In this document: positions 21,991-33,554 of the stretch, piece by piece | How positions within the stretch are numbered: position 1 is the first letter of the stretch | Layout: every line of letters starts with the position of its first letter | Origin: Adiantum capillus-veneris | Taxonomy: Eukaryota > Streptophyta > Polypodiopsida > Polypodiales > Pteridaceae | Length of the DNA stretch: 64,000 bases | Direction of reading: 5' to 3' | Assembly: GCA_014529385.2 (NCBI GenBank) | Contig: CM043956.1 | Span: forward strand, 84,743,721 to 84,807,720 | Made by a program: the position numbers and the translations under genes | Notes under the pieces: generated by a model | The model's database searches: none | The model's input: only the letters and a program-made list of their open reading frames with translations | What the model was told of the DNA's origin: nothing

Positions 21991-24376
21991 ATAAATGAGC
22001 AAGTGTCAGATGTAATGCTCTACTGGATAAAGAATCAAAGTACAATATGATTGCAGACAAAGTTCAGAGCATTCTAGAGATTACTGAAGCCAAGCCAGGT
22101 AACAAAAACATCATGGATAAGGCTACAGGTCAAGAAGAAATGGTTGCTACCCTTAGCATCCAAAATCATGAAGAGCAGGTAAAGCTTCAGGTAAAGTCTT
22201 CAAAAGAAATGCATACAGATGTAATCCTTGGACATTAGCGGTTAGATCAACACAAGGCCTACAAAGAAGATACAATGCTAATACTCTCTTTTCTAAGAGG
22301 TAGCAAGCGACAATTACAGGTACCATTAATGCTAGATTCAGAGTTGCAGAAGTCACAAGAATCAAAGAGAAATCTTGCAGACAAAGGTAAAGCTAAAGTG
22401 GAACCTCCACCAATTAGCAAAGAAGGTGTGACATCATATGCCTCTACATCAAAGAACCCTTATGGATCAGCTTTTTAAAGAAAGTCAAGCGTTCAAAACT
22501 TAAAATCAATTGTTGACCCAACTTAAACCTCAAAGCAGACACCCAAAAAAGCAAATAAATTTCAGCCAAAGTACTCAAGAAAGCAAAGGAAAGTCAAGCA
22601 AGTGTTTGTTCCGAGGATTTTTAGTCAAAGTCAATGATCCATTTTGGATTAAAGATAGGAAATCAACACAAAAAGACAAACACATGGGATGGATAGCATT
22701 ACAATGGAGCTTAAAAGAATAGGAGTATTATGGAGGTATGGAAAGATATGGGTACCAAAACCGTAGGTTAGAGCATATGAAGTAACTCCAAGTCCCTCCC
22801 AAGAAAGAAATCCCACAAGGTATTAACCTCGACAATATCCTAGGATATCTAAGAAGCATGTATACAACAGAACAACATTGAAAGATGCTAAAGTATACCA
22901 CAACTCTTAAGAGGATACAGAACAAAGACGGATCTCAAAGAATCTTCCTCTTAGAAAAGGATTTTACATAGGTTATACAAATATTTGGCTACCAATCAAC
23001 CACAAGTGGATTGTAACTACACCAAACCTGCATGAAGATATCAAGAAATCAATAAGACATAGAGCGAAGCAAAGTCAACAATGGAGATACAAAGGTCATC
23101 AAGAGATTTGGATTCCTAAGTCTTCCAATGCTCCTAGTCAAAATCCAAATGCCAATAGTGAAGAGAGGCCTACAACAACATCAAAGACTCCTATCAACAG
23201 GCCTAATTGGAGAATCAAACAAATAATGGAGTCGTCACAGTCAAAGAAGGACAACCCAACCAACCCGAATGCACATTCAAAGATGATAAAACAGGTATGG
23301 CAAAAGAAACCTTCAATGCCAACTTGGTCCTTCACTAATCCTCTTTTTGAGGATTCAAGCTTACTTTTACCTATAGAAATGTTTGTAGTAAGAACAAGAA
23401 TGTAACAAGTCAAGTCGCCAAGGTGCACAAAAACACTCTTTGGCATAGTCAGAGTCGGGGCTGCTGAGCCAAATGAGCAAAGCATTAGTCTCAAAGCTTC
23501 AAATCATATTGAACTCTGTGCTAAGAGTCATAGTTATTAGGCTTACGCTCAAGCTGGAAGAGTTGAGAATATCTAAAGTTGTGTTGCTCATGCTGGATGA
23601 GATGAGCATAAGAGTCAAAGCCTATTAATTTACAATTTGTGGAGTGTCATAGAGTCCAATGCTCACGCACAGTGCACAGTAAGATGAGAGAACATATCCT
23701 TGACAACGAAAACCATTCTTAAAGGGGTGCCAAGTTGCAAAGCCATGTCATATGCTTTTATAGCTACACCATCTTTCTAAACAACCCCTCAAAATCTTTC
23801 TTGTACAGCATATTGTTTTCCATGAATTTTTATCTATGCATAAATAGGATGTCTTACCATTGGACATATCCATTAGACACTCTTCTTTGCTTCCACCTAT
23901 GCACTTCAGTGGACTACAATAGGCAAACTAATGTTCCATCATGATACCTTCTCATATTTGCTGCCTTTTTAATTCCATATCTATCAACAAATAATCCCTT
24001 GAGTACTTTATTAATATTTCCCATGCTAATACGTACTCCAATAATGCACGTATCCCAAAGGCACTTTTTTTCCACTGGGTTTTTTCCCTTTGGTCATCCA
24101 AGTATTAGACCCTAATTTAAGACCTCATCATTCTATTTCCCATGTACATATTTTTCATAAATAAACAGTAGCCTCCTCATTTGCTATTACAACGGACAAA
24201 TACAACATCATCTCTCACATCAAACATGTTCAGACCAATGAAGATGCTGCTACAAATTAAACCTCTTCAACAAATTCAACGAAAAATGAAGACGATCATC
24301 CCATCAACAACCAATCAAAACCTTCCACAGCCTCCGCAGACACTATTCAACAGTGCCCGAGGACGGGCACTAAAAT
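21991..24376 (+). other. Continuation of the unassigned retroelement interior
   Basis: Purine-rich sequence has short Lys/Ser/Gln-rich frames (22,047-22,238, 22,275-22,478, 22,510-22,722) and no recognised domain. The last frame (24,181-24,399) ends ARGRALKFKRGNVN, with the polypurine tract forming its last codons, a layout often seen at the 3' end of plant retroelement interiors. Confidence 0.4.
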
Positions 24377-24982
24377 TCAAAAGGGGGAATGTTAATTGAG
24401 TCAACGTCAGTTAACAAAAGCTACTAAAGACCAAAGAAGTACGAATGCACATGAAGATCAAAGTGAAGAAGCAGTAAAGATTGGAGTTACACATTTTTCA
24501 CAGTATTTCAAATTAGTCACATATTGTAAATTCCCGATTTATTTCAAGCCATTGTAATATTTTAATGTGTTATGGGCTCAATGGGAGTTCCAAGATATGA
24601 AGAACAGGTCACTTAGTGTGCCTAGGTAGCAGATTCAGTAAGTGGTGGAGCCCTAAAGGCCTTGGGTGCCGGGACATTGCATATTTTTACCCTAGGTACA
24701 TAAGGCAGTGTGTAAAGGAAATTAAGGTTCTCAAGCTCATTTGTTGAGATCACTCTTTGGTGAGAGCTCTTGAGGTGTGTGGCTATGGAGTCCTTGAGCT
24801 TCTCCTTGCTCATGTGACTTGGTTAACACTAATCAATGCTTAATTCTCTTTCACTATGCCTCTCTCATGCTTTTTATGATTGCCTATGATACTTAGATTA
24901 GCTAGATCTTAACTAATTAGTGATTAATCCCTCTCTAATCTTGTGTGTGATGTAGGTTTTATTGGAGTATGGTGCTCGATAG

Positions 24983-25032
<50 letters not shown>

Positions 25033-25075
25033 ACTTGCGATTAGTGTTGCATGATAAGATTAGTGTTGTGTGCGT
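24377..25075 (+). repeat. Polypurine tract and start of an older LTR, split by the Tat element
   Basis: AAAAGGGGGAA (24,379-24,389) directly precedes TGTTAATTGAGTCAAC, the pattern of a polypurine tract followed by a 3' LTR. A (GT)n tract lies at about 24,984-25,029. The sequence runs up to the left flank of the Tat element at 25,075 and probably resumes at 37,249. I found no second copy of this LTR in the window. Confidence 0.55.
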
Positions 25076-25247
25076 TGAAGCGGTCTGGGGCGGGCAACAA
25101 GAAGAGTGGCCTCCAAGCACTCTTCTAGGCTCCCATGCTGCTCAATTGGGTTGGGGTTGGGAAAAAACAACAAACACACACACAAACCCGCAACCTAACC
25201 CTACACAAATTTGGGGCACCACCTAGCTTGGATGCGAACTAGGACGC

Positions 25248-25317
<70 letters not shown>

Positions 25318-27674
25318 TGCTCGGGCTGCTTTGAAACGTATCGGCAATGATCAAGAAAACACAACTATATATTTAAGAAAGAGAGAGAAAGGGGGAGGGG
25401 GTGCTTGTTGCATTAATACCTTCTTACAAATCTGTCATGAAAAATCAAAGTGAGATTAGTATTTGTTCAACATAGCTTGCGTAAATTTCACCACAACACA
25501 TCACAAGAAAAGCCACCCCAATCACTGTCTTAAGGCCAGGGGAGTCCTCTCCACCCTGACGCCCTCTTACAGTATGTGGGATTTATGGCTAAATTGATGA
25601 CAACACTAGAGACAAGCTATCAAGAACTGAACAAAAAAAACACCAAGACACTTATGCATCATTGTTGTCCATTACTTCACGTTGGAAGGGAGACAAAGTA
25701 TCCAAGCTTAGTCCAAATCCACCCTCCTTGATTCAGCAAATGTTGGGCTTACACTAGTAGGAGAAATGATAGATTTCCTACTCTCAATTTAATGATCACT
25801 CTCTCTCTTACAATGGCATAGAGTTCCCTTGCTAATCCCCTATTACAACACATGCACATGCATAAGACCATGAGCTTCCACTCAAGAGCTCCTTCTAGAG
25901 AGGTTGAGCTTGGCTTCTCAAGCTATAGCATAGTGCTCTTGCTTATGGCTCCCCCTTTTGTGCTAGCTACACCCTCCTTTTATAGCAATTTTGAAGGCTA
26001 GGGTTACTCCTCTAACCATGGTTGGGTTAGATTTTCAGCCATTTATCTAATTTCTTCTGCTTGGAATTATCAAGAAGTTGGTGGGGAAAGAGAGAGGAGA
26101 GAAATGGAGGTGATAGGACTTTTCATAGTGGGTTACTGTTAGTAGAGTTAGTATTAATTTACAAATGGAATTGGATATTTACAATGGGAGTATCCATGTA
26201 GGATACAAATAAGGAAGAAAAACTCTTAAGAGGTAAGAAAAGGTGGATTTCTTACAAGGTTGATGCTCCAAGTCTCTTGAGTAGGGCCAATTTTGACGCT
26301 TGTTGACGGTCCACTAGCTTTGACGGTACATTTTTTCTCCACTCTTGACCTTCCTTGAGAGACAAGGTAATTGAAGCTGAGTAATCAACCACCATGATGC
26401 TGCCTTTTAAGAGAAGAGGCTGAATTTTGTGGTTTTTTTGATAGATATGGGTAAATTGGAGGAGGAAAAATGAGACTAGGTGGTCAATTTTGGAATGGAA
26501 TTGTGTGTGGGAGGTATGAGTTCACCATGGTTTCTCTTATTCTTCAAGGTTGAGGAGAAGGTGAGTAGGGTGCAGAGAGGAGTGGTGAGAGAGGTGGGGA
26601 TGATGAGTGGAGAAGTGTGTGTGAAAGAGGAAAATGATAAAGTGGAAGAGAGAGTGTGGCTGCATAGCATGGGAAAACTGGGGTCCACTAATAAAATCAT
26701 AGCTCACAGCTCGTAGCTCAAAAAAATATGAAAACATTTGAGGCAAAAGTTCAGCCCACGAGCTACAACTGTTGTTTGTATCACCTTTTCAAATTCGGAG
26801 AGCAAGTGAACTTTAAAAATTCAGCAAAATTGACCATTTTTTTCCACTGCACAAGGTCCTTGTGGGGTCCTTCTTTGGATGATTCTTTTGAATACCTCCA
26901 AGAGTGAGCCCTCCATAGTGCATGTATGCATGCCACCTACCCTTGACCTTATTTGGTAGGTCTATAATTGAAGATATTGTTGAGATTATGATATAAGTGA
27001 ATAGTACAACTAAGAAAATCAAATATTGAGGGGTCTAAAAAATATGTACATGTCAAATATAAATAATATAAGTGGAAAAAATATAAAGGGGTCAAAAGAA
27101 ATCTCTCTCATTATAAGGCTACCATAAAAAGATAAATATTTTTGGTGTTCTAATTTTTTAGAAAAAAAACAAAATAGATGTAGGAAGGGAAAAATCACAA
27201 TAGTGAAAAAATATACACATAAATAAAACTAGTTTTTTTGGATTTTTGTTGGGGTGGAGTTACACCAAATATAAGAGAAGCTTACATGAAAATATTTCTA
27301 TATGGAATAAAGAGTATGAAAAATGGTAAGAAAAAATTGTGGTAATGGTGAGGCAATGTCTGCATAAATAACATACACCTAGGTAGAAATATTTAAATAA
27401 ATACCAAAATAATTATGAAAAAATCTTTTATTTAGGCCCTATATACAAAGAAATATTTACATACGCATGGGCCATAATATACTTTTATTTTTTTGGCTCA
27501 ACTAGCCCAATGACTAGCTAATTGAGGGTTTTTTAAGAAGATATGGAAAAAGTCTCGTGACTCACGCACGCCTATGTACAGTGAAATGGTAGGGATAGCC
27601 ACAGTGTTTGGGTGATTTTGGTAGGGTGAGGTAACTCACTGTGGCAATTACAAATAGCCGAAAAACGGCTATCA
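25076..27674 (-). repeat. 3' LTR of the Tat/Ogre-like element
   Basis: It matches 34,663-37,248 almost throughout. The main length difference is the (GA)n tract at about 25,247-25,314, roughly twice as long as its partner at about 34,836-34,869. A second difference is a short T/A-rich indel near 27,490 versus 37,045. It is preceded on the minus strand by the polypurine tract. Confidence 0.95.
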
Positions 27675-27690
27675 TTAGCCCTCCCCTTGG
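27675..27690 (-). other. Polypurine tract of the Tat/Ogre-like element
   Basis: The minus strand reads CCAAGGGGAGGGCTAA immediately before the TGATAGCCG start of the 3' LTR. This is the expected place for plus-strand DNA priming during reverse transcription. Confidence 0.8.
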
Positions 27691-27702
27691 ATGATGGTAT
27701 AT

Positions 27703-30700
27703 TCATGTACCATCATAGAGCATCTTTTCCAAAGAGAGTGCTTCAGAGTCCTTGACGAGATCTTTATTGTTTGGCCCCTCAGAATTTTGGCTCGTGTTAC
27801 ACTCATGCTTCATGGAACAATACTTACATGGGATAGTTGCCTTTTGTTCTGGTAGATCCTTTGGTAGAAGGCGACTCAAGTAAGGCTTCAAGCGATACCC
27901 GTTTACTTTCCTGGAGTACTCTTTACCATTCAAGTCCATAAGGTGATAGTAAGTTGAATTGAAAGCCTTCTTGACTATGTATGGCCCTTGCCATCTTGTT
28001 TCAAATTTGGCATCAAAACGATTATCGAGTCGATTGTCATACCTTAGCACAAGATCTCCTTCATTGATGCCTTTGTCCTTCAGTTTCTTGTCAAGCTTCT
28101 CCTTTGTCTGTGTGGCTTTCCTCTTATAGCACTCGTATGCTGCTTCTCTTTTCCACTCAAGCTCAGCTAAGGTAAGAAGTCGATCCATCCATGCTTCTTG
28201 ATCATCTTGTGCTGATTTGCCATGAAGTCACATTGTTGGAATGTTTAGCTCAATTGGCTGTAAAGCCTCTTGACCATAGACCAAGTGAAATGGTGTGAAC
28301 TCCGTGGCTTCCCTATATGTGGTTCGATACGCCCACAAGGCACCATCCAAGAAGTCATCCCACAACTTTGTCTTGTTTTTCACCATCTTTCTAATGATGC
28401 CTGCAATGACACCATTAGCTTTTTCTACCAAACCATTTGATTGGGGATAGTAGGGTGTACTGTGACGATGTAGAATGTGAAATTCTTCACAGACTTCTGT
28501 GAGCAATCCCTTTCTAAACCCTGGACCATTATCAGAAACAATCCCCAAAGGTGTGCCAAATCTACAACAAATGTGAGTGTAGACGAATTTTCTCACTGTC
28601 TTCTCATTTACCTTTGCCACACTTTGTGCTTCCACCCACCTAGTCATATAGTCTACAACCACTAGAATGTAGAGTTTACCATTTTTTGTCCTAGGCAGAG
28701 GACCCATAGCATCAATGCCCCACATTTCAAACGGTCCATTTGCAAGCACGATTTGCCTTGGACCATAAACCAATCTTCTATTCCCATTTACCTGACAATT
28801 GTGACAACTTTTACACCAATGTTGGACATCCACATGCAGACTTGGCCAAACATACCCCGCAAGAAAAATCTTCTTCACAATTAATTCTTGGGAAAAATGA
28901 CCACCACATGCTTCTTCATGCAAACCTTTTAGAATGGCTGGAATTTCCTCAATAGTTGGTACTCTTCTGCATACTTGATCCCTCCCTCTTTGATAGAGGG
29001 AGCCTTCTAGGAAGAGATATGCGCTTGCCTTCTTCATGAGTCTCCTCTTCTGAGCCTTCGTGAAGTCTTGTGGAAACTCGCCCTCCAAAATGTAGCTAAT
29101 AATGGGAGTCAATGACTCCAATCCCTGGTATCTCGGTTGCTTGACAGTTGCTGCCACCATGATGACCTGCACTTCTTTCTCAACACATGTAACTACTTGC
29201 TGTGCAAGTAAATCGGAATCTTCATTCTGTTTCCTAGGAATATGATATAGTTGCACTTCTTCAAATTGATTAAACAATCTACGAATGGCATGAACTTTTT
29301 TCTGTAAGCTTTCATTCTTGCATGCCCAAATACCTAAAATCTGTTTAACAATGAGAAGTGCATCTCCCTTTACCATGAGGCGTTGTATCCCTTGGCCAAT
29401 GCACATCTTCAAACCATGAATTAGTGTGTCGTATTCTGCTTCATTGGTTCTAGCTGAACTTGGTAGATTGAACTTCTCTTTCATGACCACCTCTCCACCT
29501 GGGTTGAGCAACACTAGCCCTCCCCCTGCTTTTCCTGTGGCTCGACGAAAAGCTCCATCAAAGAACAAGGTAAAAGCATTAGGAATACTTTTTGGTGGTG
29601 GTAATGGTAGGGTCTTTACTTCAGGCACCTTAATCTCCTTTTCATGCACCCTATAAGTGAGAATCCCTGCCAATTGTGCACGCACACTATCTTCTACCTT
29701 GAAAGAGTATTGAAACTCTTGCAACTCCATAATCTACTTTGAGATCCTAGTACTAAGATTCATTTGAGATGACACCCAAGGGAACAAATTTTCTGCAGTG
29801 AGAATTACAAAAGGTTTTGGTAGCAGGTAGGATCTAAACTTTCTCACCGCAAACATGAGAGAAAGCATCATGAGTTCTGCTTCTGTGTAGTCTCTCTCCA
29901 AAGCATTCATGACCCTACTAGCAAAGTAGATGGGTCGCATCCTTGTACTGTGGGGATCTTGTTGTAGCAACACAGCACCAATTGTTTCCCTTCCAACACT
30001 AGAGCTAACAAAGAATGTGTACTCCCAACAAGGAGGCATGAGTGTTGGTAGCTCTGACAAAATGACTTTAATGTTACAAAAATACTCTTCAAGATCATTA
30101 GACCATGCAAATTCTACTTGTTGTGTCAACTTTTGCAAAGGATGAAGCAACTCCGAGGCTAAGTGAATGAAGCGTGACATATACTTCACCTTCTGAATGA
30201 AAGAGATGACCTCCTTAAGACTCTTTGGTGATGGGAGCTCAATAAGAGCCTTTGCCTTTGAAGGATCCACCTCAATGCCTTTATAGGAAACCTTGTGACC
30301 GAGCAAGATCACTTCATCCTCACCTATATGGCACTTGTCGGGGTTGAGTTGACCTCCCATGTCGTAGAGCTTCTTTAAACCTTCTTCTACCCTTTGTAGA
30401 TGCAATGATTTTGAGCTATAAATACAGAAATCATCAATGAACACCCTAATTGACTTTCCAAAGAATGCTTGAAACACCATATTCATGAAACGTTGGAATG
30501 TTGCTGGAGCATTTGTGAAACCAAATGGCATGACTCTAAAAGCATAACAACCCCAAGGAGTGATAAAGGTTGTCTTGAATTGATCCTCCAATGCGATACC
30601 TATTTGAAAGTAACCCAAGTAGCCATCACACACAGTGTACTTCTCATGACCAGCTACTTCATTTAGTATCTCATCCTGAAATGGGAGGGGAAAGTGATCT

Positions 30701-31155
30701 CTTTTTGTTGCCTCATTAAGTGGACAATAATCCACACACACCCTCCACTTGCCGTTTTTCTTAGGAGTGACAACAACGGGAGAGACCCACTCTGAATTCT
30801 CCACTGGATAAATAAAACCTGCTGCTAGAAGCTTCCTTACCTCCGTGAGTAGAGCCTGTTCCTTAATGACTCCTAGCCTTCGTAGCTTTTGAGCCTTAGG
30901 TGTGGCCTCTGGCTTCAACTCAATCTTGTGTTGAACAACATCTACTCCATGCACATCGGTGTAGTCTTTAGCAAAAAGCCTCGGAAATTTCCTTAGCACA
31001 CATTTGAACTCCTCTCTTTCATCATTTGTAAGTGTTTTAGACAACATACCTTCTAACATTCCTTCATCTTCCACCTTTTGGTTCTCTTGGGAACCTACCT
31101 CTTCCAAACCTCGACACGAGGTCTCTTGGTTGCTTGGCTTAAACCTTACCCCCAT
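27703..31155 (-). pseudogene. pol: Tat/Ogre-like pol: RT, RNase H, second RNase H, integrase, C-terminal tail
   Basis: One frame runs from 31,155 to 27,703 with two in-frame stops. RT (about 30,850-30,280) shows SPVVVTPKKNGKWRVCVDY, the FRVMPFGFTNAPATFQRFM block and the catalytic VFIDDFCIYS. The RT-linked RNase H follows (MRPIYFASRVMNALERDYTE). A second RNase H (about 29,580-29,190) has FFDGAFRRATGKAGGGLVLL and TNEAEYDTLIHGL. Integrase has an HEEACGGHF...CKSCHNC zinc finger and the D-D-E residues in WGIDAMGPLP, VSDNGPGF and GLVEKANG. A tail (GDLVLRYDNRLDN...WQGPYIV...GYRLKPYL) ends at 27,703. The stop TAG at 29,734-29,736 falls where a Trp codon fits (ISK-stop-IMELQEF). TGA at 28,228-28,230 falls where an Arg codon fits. 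Both are transition-type changes. Without them it would be a normal autonomous pol. Confidence 0.9.
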
Positions 31156-31169
31156 AACTTCGATGGAAG

Positions 31170-31219
31170 ACTCCTCTTCAGTAATGCTGCTGCTACTCCT
31201 CTTCAGTAATGATGTTGCT
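31170..31219 (-). repeat. 25-bp tandem duplication causing the protease-to-RT frame change
   Basis: ACTCCTCTTCAGTAATG followed by 8 bases occurs at 31,170-31,194 and again at 31,195-31,219 with two mismatches. Twenty-five is not a multiple of three. The protease frame ends just after the duplication and the RT frame opens across it. The duplication therefore explains the break between protease and RT. Confidence 0.85.
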
Positions 31220-32080
31220 ACTTTCTTCTTCTAAAGTGCTATCGGTCCAACCTTCTTCCGTCTCACTTTGAGATGACTCTTCATGGAGCTCCTCTTGGCG
31301 TTGCTCCTTCATGTCAAAGACAACCTTCTTATGATTGTCATTCCTGCAAATTAATTTCCCACTCTCCCAATCCTGCAAAGCTCGCATTTTCATTAGCCAT
31401 GGTCTTCCTAGGATAAATGGATAACCACTTCCCTTGGTCGACATAACATAAAAATCCACTGCCTTCTTAATGCCAAAGGCCTCCACAAAAACATTTTTAC
31501 AAATGCCTACGCACTTAGCCTTGCTATTGTTTGCCATTTTCACTTTGATTTCAGGTGTCTCATGGATGTGCATGCCTAGTCTTTGCATGAGCCCTTCTGT
31601 CATGATGCAAATTTGTGCACCCCCATCCACTAGACCTTTCCTAACCAATCTTCCTTTTATGTAACAATCTAGCACAGGTGTAATATCCTCGTTCATTTCA
31701 GCATGTGCAATTTTTACAACAGGAAAACTCTCTTTTACCTTTCTCCTAGTGCTAACTGCCTTTGTTAAATCCCTCCTTACTTGTGGACATAATGCAAGAA
31801 ATTGAGGCCATGAAATATCAGGACCCTTACCTCTCATGTCTTCTAACAAGTTGTACGGAGCCATACCATGTCCAAGAGGGAAGTCTTGGAGGTTGATACG
31901 ACGTCGAGTCCTCTTGGTTTCCTTGGTCTCCTTTGCCTTTTTGCCTTGTCCATGGTCGCTCTGTGATGTCACTCCTTCTTTCTCTTTACCTTTCCCTCGG
32001 CCACGCTTAATGCCATTGGCTTCCATCTCAACCTCATTTGAATTTGTCACCTCTACCACATGCACATTTGGATCTGGCAA
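31193..32080 (-). CDS. Tat/Ogre-like aspartic protease region
   Basis: The frame encodes a basic N-terminal linker (KRGRGKGKEKEG, TKRTRRRINLQDFPLG), then a retropepsin-like domain around 31,700-31,330. That domain has RKGLVDGGAQICIMTEGLM for the active-site strand and YPFILGRPWLMKMRALQDW for the flap/C-terminal part. The active site reads Asp-Gly-Gly rather than the common Asp-Thr/Ser-Gly. An Asp-Gly-Gly form is known in Tat-lineage elements, so it need not be a defect. The frame differs from gag upstream and ends in an acidic stretch (EEGWTDSTLEEESSN) at the 25-bp duplication. It would be made as part of a Gag-Pol precursor, so this is a segment rather than a separate gene. Confidence 0.8.
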   Translation of the reverse strand: MPDPNVHVVEVTNSNEVEMEANGIKRGRGKGKEKEGVTSQSDHGQGKKAKETKETKRTRRRINLQDFPLGHGMAPYNLLEDMRGKGPDISWPQFLALCPQVRRDLTKAVSTRRKVKESFPVVKIAHAEMNEDITPVLDCYIKGRLVRKGLVDGGAQICIMTEGLMQRLGMHIHETPEIKVKMANNSKAKCVGICKNVFVEAFGIKKAVDFYVMSTKGSGYPFILGRPWLMKMRALQDWESGKLICRNDNHKKVVFDMKEQRQEELHEESSQSETEEGWTDSTLEEESSNIITEEE

Positions 32081-32094
32081 AGGTGGAACTCCTT

Positions 32095-33000
32095 CTACCC
32101 CTTGTGGAGGTGGTCTTGGTCCATTTGGCCTTGTAGAATCCTTGGTTGTTGACCAGCTCCTTCTCCTGCATTCATCACTGGGTAATTCAAGTTAGGTTTC
32201 CCTGGCTCTCCACGGGGCCAAGGACAATTATACATCCCATGTCCAGACTCTCCGCAATTCCAACATTGCAAGACTCTCCTAGTTCGTGGCTCTCTCTCTT
32301 CTGACTTCTTTGCTTGTCCCTTTGGACCTACAGCTTGTGTAAGGTGAATTGACAGGCTGCTTAAAGATTCATTTAACTTCTCAATCACTTCAGCTGTTAC
32401 CTCAGAAAGCTCCCTAGATGTTGATGCTTGTGACTTATCTTTGGGTCTAAGACCTTCTATTGGAACCTCTCCCCTTAAGCACTTGAGTTTCCTATACTTC
32501 TCAGCAGCCCTAGTTTCAGCTGCATCAAAAGTAGTAGGTGCACCCGCCTCAACTTTTACCTTAAGGTCAGGAAAGAGTCCGGCTATGAACCTCTCCTTCT
32601 TTAAAACTTCTGCACCATCACCAGGGTTAGCAACATTTTGTATCCATAGAGCCCAAAGACATAGAAACTCTTGCTTGTACAAGTAGTAGTCATCTAAGTC
32701 TTTTTGCTTATGAGAAACAATTTCTTGCCATAGTTTTTGAGTGTTTTGGGGATCAAAGAAGTATCTCTTAAAACGATTCAAAACTTCTGTGTAATTCCCC
32801 TTAACTTCCTCAGGCAAAGAGTCAAACCAAGTACTAGCATCTTTCCTAAGGACCACCTCAAACATTTCTACACGTTCTTGATCGGTTACTATCCTCTTAA
32901 TACGGCAAGAAATCTTGAAATTTGCTAAAAATAATTCTGCATCCTCTCCAGGCTCTCCAAAGAAAAGAGGATATCCAGACATTTGGCGTTGGCTCTCCAT
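32095..33000 (-). CDS. gag: Tat/Ogre-like Gag
   Basis: It starts MESQRQMSGYPLFFGEPGED at 33,000. It holds the retrotransposon gag capsid region (DAELFLANFKISCRI, RKDASTWFDSLPEEV, LNRFKRYFFDP) over residues ~10-150. A CCHC zinc knuckle CWNCGESGHGMYNC (Cys-x2-Cys-x4-His-x4-Cys) lies near residue 245. Gag forms the cytoplasmic virus-like particle that packages element RNA. The frame is intact for 301 residues. The last ~20 residues overlap an alternative frame (RPNGPRPPPQGVEGV) that continues into the protease, so either a -1/+1 shift is used or a one-base indel has separated gag from pol. Confidence 0.9.
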   Translation of the reverse strand: MESQRQMSGYPLFFGEPGEDAELFLANFKISCRIKRIVTDQERVEMFEVVLRKDASTWFDSLPEEVKGNYTEVLNRFKRYFFDPQNTQKLWQEIVSHKQKDLDDYYLYKQEFLCLWALWIQNVANPGDGAEVLKKERFIAGLFPDLKVKVEAGAPTTFDAAETRAAEKYRKLKCLRGEVPIEGLRPKDKSQASTSRELSEVTAEVIEKLNESLSSLSIHLTQAVGPKGQAKKSEEREPRTRRVLQCWNCGESGHGMYNCPWPRGEPGKPNLNYPVMNAGEGAGQQPRILQGQMDQDHLHKG

Positions 33001-33049
33001 TATTATGAAAGATTACAACACGAGTTACAATAAGGGATACAATAGAGAT

Positions 33050-33508
33050 TTAGAACCACTCGCCTGCAAATGAAGAAGTAAGAAAATACCACTCTAGGTT
33101 TTCTTCTTCAGCTATCCAAGCTTCAATGAGGTCTCGATTTGTTTGATCAAAACAAAAAGGTAGACTATTGATGAGCTCTAAGAAGGGTTGAAATTCTTCA
33201 AAGCTAAGGCGATAAACAGAAATCTCTAGAACTTCATTTTCTGGATCCAAAAGAGCAACCACGTCCCAAGTGATAAATTGCACTTGTTCTACAATTCCCA
33301 ACGCACAAGCGATTTGTATAAAAACTAGATCTTCATGCTCGTCGAAGGCCGTGAGAAAGTAGCAATTGATTAGGAGCTCCTTTCCTTCGAGTTCCACACA
33401 GTCGGAGTGAGGCAACCTTCTCACAATTTCATAAAGAACATCCTCATCAAGTCCAATCAAGTTTGCAAGATTTAAAGACTCCACTTGTGCTACAAAATTC
33501 CTGGACAA
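33050..33508 (-). CDS. Accessory ORF upstream of gag, paralogous copy B2 (probable exon)
   Basis: This open frame of ~150 codons lies in the sense orientation between the 5' LTR and gag. It has no ATG before the conserved part. A strong 3' splice-like site (TTTTTGTCCAG) ends at about 33,487, just before GAATTTTGTAGC, so it may be an exon. It reads DEDVLYEIVRRLPHSDCVEL, FIQIACALGIVEQVQF and FQPFLELINSLPFCFD. These align with VRRLPH, FIQLVCALRLVNRVKF and FFPHLRLINSLPFAF of the copy at 33,555-34,060. I do not recognise the family. Unknown ORFs in this position are reported for Ogre elements. The function is unknown. Confidence 0.6.
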   Translation of the reverse strand: MSRNFVAQVESLNLANLIGLDEDVLYEIVRRLPHSDCVELEGKELLINCYFLTAFDEHEDLVFIQIACALGIVEQVQFITWDVVALLDPENEVLEISVYRLSFEEFQPFLELINSLPFCFDQTNRDLIEAWIAEEENLEWYFLTSSFAGEWF

Positions 33509-33554
33509 AAACTCCTTAGGATTATGGTTAAATCATTCAAAAGCATAAAGAGAT

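Noticed and set aside
19946-24389. Endogenous pararetrovirus interior
   Set aside because: Lys-rich frames gave a passing resemblance, but no movement protein, coat, protease or RT motif is visible, and the polypurine tract plus LTR start point to an LTR element.
24969-25226. Frame spanning the GT tract and the Tat LTR end
   Set aside because: It crosses an insertion boundary and consists mostly of Cys/Val from (GT)n.
26480-26716. Small frames repeated identically at 36,036-36,272
   Set aside because: They are copied because both lie in the LTRs of the Tat element, not because a gene was duplicated.
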